A stretch of DNA of 64,000 nucleotides from JAVJUS01 sp040220455 (GTDB lineage Bacteria; Pseudomonadota; Alphaproteobacteria; DSM-16000; Inquilinaceae): the NCBI GenBank assembly GCA_040220455.1, contig JAVJUS010000074.1, positions 1 to 64,000 of the forward strand, given 5' to 3'. Made by a program: the position numbers and the translations under genes. Positions 8,529 through 21,486 of the stretch are shown here, piece after piece; positions within the stretch are counted from its first letter, which is position 1; the number at the start of each line of letters is the position of its first letter. The notes beneath the pieces were generated by a model that saw only the letters and a list, made by a program, of their open reading frames with translations, was not told the DNA's origin and did not search any database.

Positions 8529-8658
8529 GGTCGGCAGAGCGAGACAATGCCGACATACGCTCCCGGCCGCTGATGCGCGACGGCCCCGCCGCGCCCCTCG
8601 CCCGTCACGCCGGGCGCGGGCGGCGGGAACCGGCGGCATCGATGACGCTCTGCCGACC
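8529..8658. repeat. inverted repeat pair of an intergenic repeat family
   Basis: GGTCGGCAGAGCG (8529-8541) recurs as its exact reverse complement at 8646-8658. Each arm continues into a CCGACAT or CCTACGCT tail. The units resemble those at 8676-8755 and 59015-59173. It lies in the 422-base non-coding gap 8371-8792 between the convergent cuyA-like gene and gltB, which holds no recognisable gene. Confidence 0.6.
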
Positions 8659-8675
8659 TACGCTCCGGGCGGACC

Positions 8676-8755
8676 GTAGGTCGCCCACGGCCGTCGGGCC
8701 GTGCGCGACGGCATCGGCGAAGCCGTCACGCACCGCGTCGCGGTGGGCGACCTAC
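8676..8755. repeat. REP-like inverted repeat
   Basis: GTAGGTCGCCCAC (8676-8688) and its perfect complement GTGGGCGACCTAC (8743-8755) flank a 54-base GC-rich spacer. The outer GTAGGTCG / CGACCTAC edges match the repeat units near 59015-59173. It could fold in RNA from either strand at the 3' side of gltB, but no T-run follows, so a classical terminator is not claimed. Confidence 0.6.
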
Positions 8756-8792
8756 GCTCGGAGCAAAGGTCGGCGGAAGGGCCGCCGTCCCG

Positions 8793-13358
<4,566 letters not shown>

Positions 13359-13393
13359 GGCGAGGCCTCCGGCGGAAGACGGATGATCGTCGG

Positions 13394-14056
13394 TCATGCG
13401 CCCGCGGCCTCGGCCGGGGCGCCGGTGGCGGGCGGGGACTCCCAGCCGCCGTCATGGGTGATCGGCACATGGCCGGGCAGCGCGGCGAAGCGCGCGCACC
13501 AGGCCTGCACCGCGGGGTAGGGATCGAGCGGGATGTCGCCCTCGTGCGCCACATGGGTGTAGGCGTAGAGCGCGATGTCGGCGATCGTCGGACGGTCGCC
13601 GACCAGCCAGTCGCGCCCGGCGAGCCTGTCCTCCAGCACCTGCAGCGCGGCGCGCCCCTTTTCCCGGCGCTCGGCCAGCTCGGCCGGCTTGTGGTCGCCC
13701 GGGGGCAGACCGTGCTGCACCCAGTTGCGCACCACGGCGACATAGGGCTCGTGGCTGTACTGCTCGAAGAACAGCCACTGCAGGACGTCGGCCCGCGCGT
13801 CCGGGTCGGCCGGCAGGAAGGGCGTGCCTTCCGCGAACCGGACCAGGATCGCGCCGCTCTCCCACAGCGTCCGGCCGCCCTCGAACTCGACCGTCGGCAC
13901 CCGGCCGTTCGGGTTGAGCGCCAGGAACGCCGGCGTGCGCGTCTCGCCGGCGTCCAGGTCGTACTCGACCCGGCGGAACGGCACGCCGGTCATCCGCAGA
14001 AGCAGGCGCACCTTGTAGCCGTTGCCGGAATGCAGGCTGTCATGAAGCGTGAGCAT
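13394..14056 (-). CDS. glutathione S-transferase family protein
   Basis: A 220-residue protein with an N-terminal thioredoxin-like GST domain (MLTLHDSLHSGNGYKVRLLL, then NPNGRVPTVEF with the cis-proline VPT loop and WESGAI) and an all-helical C-terminal domain containing GDRPTIADIALYAY. These motifs are typical of cytosolic GSTs. It sits between the DUF29 gene and gltB on the same strand, and an in-frame ATG of gltB overlaps its stop. Substrate is unknown; its place in the glutamate synthase transcript may simply reflect operon insertion. Confidence 0.9.
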   Translation of the reverse strand: MLTLHDSLHSGNGYKVRLLLRMTGVPFRRVEYDLDAGETRTPAFLALNPNGRVPTVEFEGGRTLWESGAILVRFAEGTPFLPADPDARADVLQWLFFEQYSHEPYVAVVRNWVQHGLPPGDHKPAELAERREKGRAALQVLEDRLAGRDWLVGDRPTIADIALYAYTHVAHEGDIPLDPYPAVQAWCARFAALPGHVPITHDGGWESPPATGAPAEAAGA

Positions 14057-14064
14057 GGCGGGGG

Positions 14065-14901
14065 TCACCTGGCTCGGGTCTCGGGGAGGAAGTCGTCGTC
14101 GAGGATCTGCGCGATCGTCCACGGGCAGTCCTCGGGGAAGGTCTCCAGCGGGAGGCCGGTCTCCGTGGCGGCATAGCCGCGGGCGTCCGCGTAGCAGTCG
14201 GCGACGGCCTCGGCCGACGCCTCCGGACGGCCCGGCCTCAGCGCCAGGCTCGGGCTCTTCCTCGCGATGCGGGCGAGCTGACGGCGCGAATCCAGGATCG
14301 TCAGCCGCCAACTCCGCGTCCGACGACGCGGCTGGGACTGCCACTTCAAGAGATGATGGAGCAGGCGGACGAGCTGGCTGTCGCGCGCGTTCTCCTGACT
14401 GCGTCCCAAGCTCTCCAGCTCCTCCGCCACGTTCGGCAGATCGAGCGCGTTGACCCCCTCTTCTCGCGCCAGCCTCCCCTGCTCGGCCGCCCAGGCGGCC
14501 AGATCGATGTCGTAGTCGGTCGAAAGGTCGATCCGACGCGGCGCCGCCCCCCCGGCGTCGAGCGCCACGGCCTCCGGCGTCACGCGATGGACCGTCGTCG
14601 CGCCGTCCACCTCGGCCACCACGTCGACCGAGTCCGGCGTCTGCCGCCTCGGGGTCAGTCGGCGCGCATCGCCCGCGACGCCGAGCACGACCGTGTAGGC
14701 TCCGGGCTCCGCCGCTCGCGAGACGGCGACCGGAAAGGCGAGCGCGCCGGCGCGCTTCCACGCCACCAGCAGGCGGCGCAGCCACCAGGGCGCGGCCGAG
14801 CCTTCCTCCCCGAAGCTGCCTAGATCCTCCGAAAAGGTCTCGCGGCTGTTCAGGACGAGGAGCGAGCGCGTTTCGGGGCGCTGGTCGACGGTCGGGGCCA
14901 C
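14065..14901 (-). CDS. DUF29-family protein with N-terminal extension
   Basis: A 278-residue protein. Residues ~130-278 form a DUF29 domain: TDYDIDLAAWAAEQ, NVAEELESLGRS, LLHHLLKWQ, ETGLPLETFPEDCPWT and ILDDDFLP are hallmarks. DUF29 proteins are usually ~140-150 residues, so the first ~125 residues here are extra and match no domain I recognise. It could be a genuine fusion, or the gene may start internally at a non-ATG codon. DUF29 function is not established. It lies 25 bases after gltD and 8 bases before the GST gene. Confidence 0.75.
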   Translation of the reverse strand: MAPTVDQRPETRSLLVLNSRETFSEDLGSFGEEGSAAPWWLRRLLVAWKRAGALAFPVAVSRAAEPGAYTVVLGVAGDARRLTPRRQTPDSVDVVAEVDGATTVHRVTPEAVALDAGGAAPRRIDLSTDYDIDLAAWAAEQGRLAREEGVNALDLPNVAEELESLGRSQENARDSQLVRLLHHLLKWQSQPRRRTRSWRLTILDSRRQLARIARKSPSLALRPGRPEASAEAVADCYADARGYAATETGLPLETFPEDCPWTIAQILDDDFLPETRAR

Positions 14902-14926
14902 GGGCGGTCGGCGTCCTCTGCCGGAT

Positions 14927-16378
14927 TCACTCGGCGGCGACGGCCGGGCGCTCGTCGGCGCGCGCCGCCTCCTCCAGATAACGGTGCATCGCCTCGGCGG
15001 CGTCGCGGCCGTCGCGCACGGCCCAGACCACCAGCGAGGCGCCGCGCACGATGTCGCCGGCGGCGAAGACGCCGTCCAGGTTGCTCATCATCGTGCGGTA
15101 GTCGACCCGGATCGTGCCCCAGCGCGTCACCTTGAGCTCCGGGCAGCCGAACAGGCCCGGCAGATCCTCCGGATCGAAGCCGAGCGCCTTGATCACGATG
15201 TCGGCGTCGAGCTTGAAGTCCGAGCCCTCGATCGGCTGCGGCGTCTGGCGGCCGGTGGCGTCGGGCGTGCCCAGATGCATGCGGTGGGCGCGCACGCCGG
15301 CGACCTTGCCCTCGCCGTCGAAGCCGTCGGGGGCGGCCTGCCAGATGAACTCGACGCCCTCCTCCTCGGCATTGTTCACCTCGCGCTGGGAGCCCGGCAT
15401 GTTCGCCCGGTTGCGGCGGTAGAGGCACTGGACCGAGGTCGCGCCCTGGCGCACGGCCGTGCGCACGCAGTCCATCGCCGTGTCGCCGCCGCCGATGACG
15501 ACGACGCGCTTTCCGTCGGCGTTCAGGCTGCCGTCCTCGAAGGCCGGCACGCTGTCGCCCAGGCCCTTGCGGTTGGAGGCGGTGAGGTACTCGAGCGCGG
15601 GCACCACGTTGTCCAGCCCGACGCCCGGCGCCTTGAGGTCGCGCGCCTTGTAGACGCCGGTCGCGATCAGCACCGCGTCGTGGCGCTCGCGCAGCTCCTC
15701 CAGCGTCGCGTCGCGGCCGACCTCGAACTCGTGGTGGAAGACGACGCCGCCATCGGCCAGCAGGCGATGGCGGCGCTCCACGACCTCCTTCTCCAGCTTG
15801 AAGCTGGGAATGCCGTAGATCATGAGCCCGCCGACCCGGTCGTAGCGGTCGTAGACATGCACGGCATAGCCCTTGCGGCGAAGCTCCTCGGCCGCCGCCA
15901 TGCCGGCCGGCCCGGCGCCGACGATGCCGACGGACTGGTCGCGCTCGGCCACCGGGGTCGGCGGCTTGACCCAGCCTTTCTCCCACGCGGTGTCGGTGAT
16001 GTACTTCTCCACCGCGCCGATCGTGACGGTGCCGTGGCCCGACTGCTCGATGACGCAGTTGCCCTCGCACAGCCGGTCCTGGGGGCAGATGCGCCCGCAG
16101 ATCTCCGGCATGTTGTTGGTCGCGGAGGAGACCTCGTAGGCCTCCTCCAGCCGGCCCTCGGCCGTCAGCATCAGCCAGTCGGGGATGTTGTTGTGCAGCG
16201 GGCAATGGGTCTGGCAGAACGGAATTCCGCACTGGGAGCAGCGCGAGGCCTGCTCTTCCGCCTTGTCGCGCACGTATTCGCCATAGACCTCGTGCCAGTC
16301 GCGCGCGCGCTCGATCGCCGGGCGCTTGGCCGGCATCTCGTGGGCGGTGCGCGTGAACTGCAGCATGCGTTGCGCCAT
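14927..16378 (-). CDS. gltD: glutamate synthase small subunit
   Basis: A 483-residue GltD, the NAD(P)H-dependent FAD subunit that feeds electrons to GltB. N-terminal cysteine clusters CSQCGIPFCQTHC and CGRICPQDRLCEGNC bind 4Fe-4S centres. They are followed by the FAD Rossmann motif VGIVGAGPAGMAAAEEL and the NADPH site VVVIGGGDTAMDCVRTA. The start MAQRMLQFTRT fits homologs; a longer reading upstream is not conserved. It is the first gene of the gltD-DUF29-GST-gltB run, an order opposite to the common gltBD. Confidence 0.96.
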   Translation of the reverse strand: MAQRMLQFTRTAHEMPAKRPAIERARDWHEVYGEYVRDKAEEQASRCSQCGIPFCQTHCPLHNNIPDWLMLTAEGRLEEAYEVSSATNNMPEICGRICPQDRLCEGNCVIEQSGHGTVTIGAVEKYITDTAWEKGWVKPPTPVAERDQSVGIVGAGPAGMAAAEELRRKGYAVHVYDRYDRVGGLMIYGIPSFKLEKEVVERRHRLLADGGVVFHHEFEVGRDATLEELRERHDAVLIATGVYKARDLKAPGVGLDNVVPALEYLTASNRKGLGDSVPAFEDGSLNADGKRVVVIGGGDTAMDCVRTAVRQGATSVQCLYRRNRANMPGSQREVNNAEEEGVEFIWQAAPDGFDGEGKVAGVRAHRMHLGTPDATGRQTPQPIEGSDFKLDADIVIKALGFDPEDLPGLFGCPELKVTRWGTIRVDYRTMMSNLDGVFAAGDIVRGASLVVWAVRDGRDAAEAMHRYLEEAARADERPAVAAE

Positions 16379-16827
16379 GGTTCCGTCCCTCGTCCCCGTA
16401 CTCCGTTTCGGGCGGACGGCGCACCGTCCGCACAGGGCCACCCGCCGTCCCCGACCGGGCGTCCCGCGAGGGGGGCGCTGCCGGATCTCCGGAGTCTGGG
16501 GGAGCCGTCCCGCGCGATCCTGGTCGCCGGGTTTCGTGCGATATACGACGGCAAAGCCCGGAATGCGAGCCTTTTTCGACATCAAGGTCAGATATGCTGA
16601 CCTAGTTTCGTGCCGGCTTGGATGGATTCCATGATTATCGGCCCGCCCGCGCCACCCGCGCCGACGGGATAGTCCCGGAGCGGACCTATCGATCCGTAGC
16701 CCATCGGAGCGCTTGGATCATTGCGTCGGGGCCGGTATAAGCGGCCGACCGTTGCCCGAGGGGCCGCGCCCGCCGGCCCCGCCCCGCGGTCCGCCCGCCT
16801 TCCCCTTCCGATCCCGGTGCGCCGACC
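16379..16827. other. non-coding divergent region gltD / uppP
   Basis: No gene is supported in these 449 bases. It holds the promoters of the gltD operon and uppP. Its outstanding element is the palindrome at 16585-16603. The remainder is GC-rich with no clear sigma-70 boxes visible by eye. Confidence 0.5.
16585..16603. promoter_or_regulatory. palindromic operator candidate upstream of gltD
   Basis: AGGTCAG-ATATG-CTGACCT is a perfect 7-5-7 inverted repeat about 207 bases upstream of the gltD start. The inner T-N11-A spacing (TCAG...CTGA) is compatible with a LysR-type protein, and GltC of Bacillus is a LysR regulator of glutamate synthase. The cognate factor here is unknown and is not encoded adjacent. 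Confidence 0.5.
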
Positions 16828-17625
16828 GTGACCCTGCTCCAGCTCGTCGTTCTCGCCCTCGTCCAGGGCATCACCGAATTCCTGCCGATCAGCTCGAGCG
16901 CCCATCTGGTGCTGGTGCCCTATCTGACCGGCTGGCCGGACCAGGGGTTGATAATCGACGTGGCGGTGCATGTCGGCACGCTTCTGGCCGTCCTGGTCTA
17001 TTTCGGACGCGACATCCTCCGCATGCTGGCCGGCGCCGGCGCGCTGCTGCGCGGGAAGATGAAGCCCGGCGGCCGGCTGGCGCTGATCGTCGTCGTCGCG
17101 ACGATCCCGGCCGTGATCGCCGGCTTCGTCCTTCACGAGATGGTGCCCGGCGGCATCCGCAATGTCGAGGTGATCGCCTGGACGACGATCGGCTTCGGCA
17201 TCCTGCTCTGGATCGCCGACCGCTTCTCGCTGACCGTGCGCAAGGCCGAGGATGTCGGCTGGACCGGCGCGGTCTTCGTCGGCCTGGCCCAGGCGCTGGC
17301 GCTGATCCCGGGGACCAGCCGGTCGGGCATCACGATGACGGCGGCACGCTTCCTGGGGCTGGAGCGGACCGAGGCGGCGCGGCTGTCGCTGCTCCTGTCG
17401 ATCCCGACCATCGCCGGGGCGGGGCTGCTCGCCGGCCTCGACCTCGTGGAGACGGGCGACGCGACCCTGACCGGCGACGCCGTGGCCGCCGCGGCGCTCG
17501 CCTTCGTCTCGGCGCTGGTGGCGATCTGGGCGATGATGCGCTGGCTGGGCCGCTCGGGCTTCGGGCCCTTCGTCGTCTACCGCCTGGCCCTGGGCGCGGT
17601 GCTCCTCTTCCTGCTCTACGGCTGA
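16828..17625 (+). CDS. uppP: undecaprenyl-diphosphatase UppP/BacA
   Basis: A 265-residue inner-membrane protein that dephosphorylates undecaprenyl pyrophosphate to recycle the lipid carrier for peptidoglycan and other envelope polymers; overexpression confers bacitracin resistance. The two active-site segments are evident: EFLPISSSAHLVL near the N-terminus and ALIPGTSRSGITMTAA near residue 155. About eight hydrophobic helices are visible and length is normal. The start is a GTG. It is transcribed divergently from gltD, with an esterase gene 124 bases downstream. Confidence 0.96.
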   Translation: MTLLQLVVLALVQGITEFLPISSSAHLVLVPYLTGWPDQGLIIDVAVHVGTLLAVLVYFGRDILRMLAGAGALLRGKMKPGGRLALIVVVATIPAVIAGFVLHEMVPGGIRNVEVIAWTTIGFGILLWIADRFSLTVRKAEDVGWTGAVFVGLAQALALIPGTSRSGITMTAARFLGLERTEAARLSLLLSIPTIAGAGLLAGLDLVETGDATLTGDAVAAAALAFVSALVAIWAMMRWLGRSGFGPFVVYRLALGAVLLFLLYG

Positions 17626-17749
17626 GGCCGGTCGGGAGCCGGGCCGGGCGGGGCTTTACCCGGGGGCCGCCGGTCGGCTATGGCCAAGGGGCGGCCGTCG
17701 GTCGCCCCGCCCGCCGCCGCCCCGGCTGAACCGAGGATCGGGAGACGCC

Positions 17750-18760
17750 ATGCGCCGCGACCGCACCGCCCCCGCCGGCCCCGTCCACCGCCTGACGATC
17801 GAGAGCGACGCGCTGGCCGACAATCGGCTGGGCGATCCGGTGGCGCGCGACGTCGATGTCTGGCTCCCCCCCGGCCATGACGGAGGCGGCCTGCCGCTGC
17901 TGGTCGACCTGGCCGGCTTCACCAACAGCGGCCTCGGCCACACGGCCTGGAAGAATTTCGGCGAGACCCTGCCCGAGCGTCTGGACCGGCTGACCCATGC
18001 CGGCACCCTGCCGCCGGTGGTCGTGGCCTTTCCGGACTGCTTCACGCGGCTGGGCGGCAACCAGTACGTCAACTCCCCCGCCATGGGGCGGTGGGAGGAC
18101 TTCCTGGCCGACGACCTGACGGCGGCGGTGGAGGCCCGGTTCCGCTGCGGCGGGACCGGCCGGCGCGGCCTGTTCGGCAAGTCATCGGGCGGCTACGGCG
18201 CGCTGGTCAACGCCATACGGCGCCCGGACGCCTGGGCGGCGGCGGCGTGCCTGAGCGGGGACTGCGCCTTCGAGCTGTGCTACGGCCCGGAGCTGCCGGT
18301 CGCGCTGCGCGGGCTGGCCCGCCACGGCGGCTCGACGGAAGCCTTCCTGGCCGCCTTCGAGACGGCGAACCGCCGCGGCGGGGAGGAGATCACGACCCTG
18401 ATGATGCTCGCCATGGCGGCGAGCTACGACCCCGATCCGAAGGCGCCCTTCGGCGCGGTCCTGCCGGTCGACCCCTACACGTGCGAGATCCTGCCGGAGC
18501 GCTGGGCCGCCTGGCGCGCCTGGGACCCGCTGCACCTGGCGGCCCGGCACCCGGGCGCGCTGGCCGGCCTGCGCGGCCTGTGGATCGAGTGCGGCGAGCG
18601 CGACGAGTACAACCTCCTCTACGGCGCCCGACGCCTGCACCGCCGGCTCGAGGACCATGGCGTCGCTCACGAGTACCGCGAGTTCCCCGACGGTCATCTC
18701 GGCATCGACTACCGGCTCGACGAAGTCCTGCCCTGGCTGGCCGGGCGGCTGGCGGGCTGA
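17750..18760 (+). CDS. esterase family (alpha/beta hydrolase) protein
   Basis: A 336-residue alpha/beta-fold esterase related to the esterase D / putative esterase family. It has a nucleophile elbow GKSSGGYGAL near residue 145, an acidic residue in ECGERDEYNL and a histidine in FPDGHLGIDYR near the end, giving a Ser-Asp-His triad. No signal peptide or membrane segment is seen, so it is probably cytoplasmic. It lies between uppP and the PhyH-cupin gene on the same strand. The substrate is unknown. Confidence 0.85.
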   Translation: MRRDRTAPAGPVHRLTIESDALADNRLGDPVARDVDVWLPPGHDGGGLPLLVDLAGFTNSGLGHTAWKNFGETLPERLDRLTHAGTLPPVVVAFPDCFTRLGGNQYVNSPAMGRWEDFLADDLTAAVEARFRCGGTGRRGLFGKSSGGYGALVNAIRRPDAWAAAACLSGDCAFELCYGPELPVALRGLARHGGSTEAFLAAFETANRRGGEEITTLMMLAMAASYDPDPKAPFGAVLPVDPYTCEILPERWAAWRAWDPLHLAARHPGALAGLRGLWIECGERDEYNLLYGARRLHRRLEDHGVAHEYREFPDGHLGIDYRLDEVLPWLAGRLAG

Positions 18761-18925
18761 CGCAGCCGGCATGCGGCGTCGCGACGGAGCGATCCGGTGG
18801 CGCGGGCTACGCCGTTCGCGCAGTGGCGCCTCTCCCGAACGCCGATAGACTTGGACGGAGTCCGCGGTCCGATGAGCGGTCGGCGGGACGATCGGGGTCG
18901 ACGGGCAGCCGGGAGCGGGGGCGAC

Positions 18926-20626
18926 ATGAGGCTCGAGGCAGTCGAGACATCGACCGGGCCGGCGATCGGACCGACATCCGACCCGACCGGCGATGCGTCC
19001 GTGTTCCACACCCGCGGCTACCTCGACCCGGTGGCGCTGCTCTCTCCCGGCCAGTGCCGATTCCTCGTCGATCACTTCCGCCTCGGCGAGCCCGAGACGC
19101 CGGCGCCCTGGCTCAAGGGCCACGCGGTGACCGACCGCGTCGTCTACGACATCGCGACGACGCCCCGCCTGCTCGATCTCCTGCGCCCGCTGCTGGGCGA
19201 GGACATCGTGCTGTGGGGCGCCAGCTTCGTCGAGCGGCGGCCGGGCCAGGTCCATCACTGGCATGTCGACAAGGAATCCTCGGCGCCGGACCGGCGCTTC
19301 GCCAGCGTCTGGATCGGGCTGCGCGACACCAGCGCCGAGTCCGGCCTGAGCTTCGTCGAGGGATCGCACCGGTTCGCCACGCCCGTGCAGGAGCGCCACC
19401 ACGCCGAGAACGGCGGGCAGGGCGAGGCGAGCGACGAGGAGGTGCTGACCTGGGCGCGCGCGCTCGACCCGTCGGCCGCCCTCGTGCGGCCGGACGTCCG
19501 CGACGGCGACGCGGTCGTCTTCGACGGCCGCATCTGGCACAAGTCGCACAACTGCCGCGATACCGGTGCCCGGCTCGCGCTGCTGCTGCAATATGCCGAG
19601 GCCGCCGCGACGATCTTCATGCCCGATTTCTCGACGCGCCAGAAATGGCCGTTCAAGTTCAACACGACCGACCGGCCGCCGGTCATCGCGGTCGCCGGGG
19701 AGGGCGACGCCGAGGCGAACCTGGTCGTCCCGCCGCCGCCGACCACCCCCGGGGACGCGCCCTGGATCACGACGGAGACGCGGCCGATCCGGATGCCGCT
19801 GGCCGACGACCCGCGGTCGGGCTGGCGCAAGCACCCGCTGTTCCACGGCGTGGGCGACAAGCACGACATCCTGACCTGCCACGCCTCCGTCCTGTCGCCG
19901 GGCCAGAGCCCGCATCCGCCGCACAGCCATGCGGAAGAGGAGATCCTGGTCGTCCTCGACGGCGAGGCCGAGCTGCTGATCGGCGACGGCCCCGACCCGG
20001 ACGCCGCGACGATCCACCCCATGCGGCCGGGGATGTTCGTCTACTACCCGGCCTACCGCCACCACAGCCTGCGCAATGCCGGCGAGCGCCCGCTGACCTA
20101 TCTGATGTTCAAGTGGCGCGGCACGCCGATCGCGACCGACAGCGTGCTCGGGACCACGATCATCGACCCGGCGCGCCACGCCCCCGACCGACGGCTGCCG
20201 TACCGCAACAGCCTGCTCTTCGAGGGACCGACGAGTTATCTGGGCAAGCTCCACGCCCATGTCTCGGAGGCCGAGCCCGGCGGCGGCTACGATCCCCACC
20301 GCGACGAGCACGACGTGGCGCTCGTCGTCCTGGACGGCGCGATCGAGACGCTGGGCCGCCGGGTCGAGCCGTTCGGCGTGGTCTACTACGCCGGCGGCGA
20401 GCTCCACGGCCTGCGCGGCAAGGGGCCGGGCACCGCGCGCTACCTGGTCTTCGAGTTCCACGCCGCCGACGGCGAGGGCGCCACCCGGGAGAAGGTGATG
20501 GGCGTCCCTCCCACCCTCAGAAACCTCCCCTACCGCCTGGGCCAGGGCCTGCTGCGCCGCTACCCGATCCTGAGCGAGCGCATCCCCCGGCCGGTGAAAG
20601 AGGCCGTGAAGTGGGTGGTGGGGTAG
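18926..20626 (+). CDS. PhyH-type Fe(II)/2-oxoglutarate dioxygenase fused to two cupin domains
   Basis: A 566-residue protein starting MRLEAVETS. Residues ~25-235 form a phytanoyl-CoA-dioxygenase-like domain with iron ligands His113 and Asp115 (HHWHVD) and a distal His205 (IWHKSH), followed by a conserved Arg. The C-terminal half has two cupin domains. The first, with PHPPHSHAEEEILVVLDGEA, retains a His/Glu metal site. The second, DEHDVALVVLDGAIETLG then GGELHGL, is more degenerate. It probably oxidises a small molecule, with cupins as sensor or second catalyst. The reaction is unknown. An in-frame ATG at 18797 is a less likely start because the extra residues look non-conserved. Confidence 0.8.
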   Translation: MRLEAVETSTGPAIGPTSDPTGDASVFHTRGYLDPVALLSPGQCRFLVDHFRLGEPETPAPWLKGHAVTDRVVYDIATTPRLLDLLRPLLGEDIVLWGASFVERRPGQVHHWHVDKESSAPDRRFASVWIGLRDTSAESGLSFVEGSHRFATPVQERHHAENGGQGEASDEEVLTWARALDPSAALVRPDVRDGDAVVFDGRIWHKSHNCRDTGARLALLLQYAEAAATIFMPDFSTRQKWPFKFNTTDRPPVIAVAGEGDAEANLVVPPPPTTPGDAPWITTETRPIRMPLADDPRSGWRKHPLFHGVGDKHDILTCHASVLSPGQSPHPPHSHAEEEILVVLDGEAELLIGDGPDPDAATIHPMRPGMFVYYPAYRHHSLRNAGERPLTYLMFKWRGTPIATDSVLGTTIIDPARHAPDRRLPYRNSLLFEGPTSYLGKLHAHVSEAEPGGGYDPHRDEHDVALVVLDGAIETLGRRVEPFGVVYYAGGELHGLRGKGPGTARYLVFEFHAADGEGATREKVMGVPPTLRNLPYRLGQGLLRRYPILSERIPRPVKEAVKWVVG

Positions 20627-20880
20627 CGCGCTCGGGCGCATGCCGGAGGGATTTCGGAGCGCCGGAAGCCGTCATGACGGATCGTATCGGCTGTATCCCC
20701 ACCTTCCGGGGGCGTCCGTCCGTTGCTGTCCCGTGCAGGGATCGGCTTGATACTTGATATATTAAACGGCATCGAAACTTTCTACAGATAGCATTAAAGA
20801 TATCAAATTTTGACCCTCATGCGGGCATCGCATCCCGGCTCACGGAATGATGGCCTCAAGAACATCGACAAACAATTTTG
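20627..20880 (+). promoter_or_regulatory. AT-rich promoter region of hipBA
   Basis: From about 20748 the DNA becomes strikingly AT-rich. TTGATAT at 20754-20760 and its complement ATATCAA at 20800-20806 form widely spaced arms that could be HipB binding half-sites. Toxin-antitoxin operons are normally autorepressed through such repeats. The base composition contrasts with the flanking genes. Confidence 0.45.
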
Positions 20881-21486
20881 ATGTCGTTAAAAACATCATT
20901 CATGGATCACGCCCTGGAAGAGATCGGCACGACATTGAAGGAGGCCCGTCAGCGGAGAGGTCTCAGTCAGCGTGCCTTGAGCGCGGCTGCCGCCGTGCCG
21001 CAGGCCCAGATCTCCAAGATCGAGAACGGCAGCATCGATCTGAAGGTCTCGACCCTCCTCAAGCTGGCACGGACCCTCGACCTCGAACCGGTACTGGCAC
21101 CGCGCAGGGCGCTGCCGGCGGTGCATTCCATTATCCGTGGCACGGCTCCAGGACGAGCGAAGCCCGAGACCGGAGAGTGGTCCCGCTACCTCGCCCAAGC
21201 GCTCGAAAAGACCGCCGGCAGCCCGGAGCGCACCGATTATGCCCAGCTCGTTCGAACGCTCCGGGAGCTGAAGCGGTTGGAGCCCGGTCCGGACCGGCGC
21301 CTCCCGGAGCGCATCGATGCGAAGCGCTGGAACGCGTGGCTGCGCGCGCGCGACGATGAAGAAGAAACACGCCGGCTCGTGTTTCATTTACGCGACCTGC
21401 GCAACAGAGCGATGCACGAAAACGCTCGCGACAGCGGCATGGAGGTAAAGCCCGCCTACAGCCTCGACGAGGATGGCGATGCCTGA
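20881..21486 (+). CDS. hipB: HipB-like XRE-family antitoxin/regulator, enlarged
   Basis: A ~201-residue protein with an N-terminal XRE helix-turn-helix (residues ~15-65: RQRRGLSQRALSAAAAVPQA then ISKIENGSIDLKVSTLLKLA). It is followed by a ~130-residue region with LRDLRNRAMHENARDSG that is absent from classical ~90-residue HipB proteins. It overlaps the HipA gene by 14 bases, the usual arrangement for an antitoxin-first module. It should bind its own promoter and neutralise HipA. The start at 20881 lacks a good ribosome site; Met8 (20902, MDHALEE) is equally plausible. Confidence 0.8.
   Translation: MSLKTSFMDHALEEIGTTLKEARQRRGLSQRALSAAAAVPQAQISKIENGSIDLKVSTLLKLARTLDLEPVLAPRRALPAVHSIIRGTAPGRAKPETGEWSRYLAQALEKTAGSPERTDYAQLVRTLRELKRLEPGPDRRLPERIDAKRWNAWLRARDDEEETRRLVFHLRDLRNRAMHENARDSGMEVKPAYSLDEDGDA

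Noticed and set aside
8676..8755. Intrinsic terminator of gltB
   Set aside because: The stem is long-range and has no following T-run; it fits better as a repeat element.
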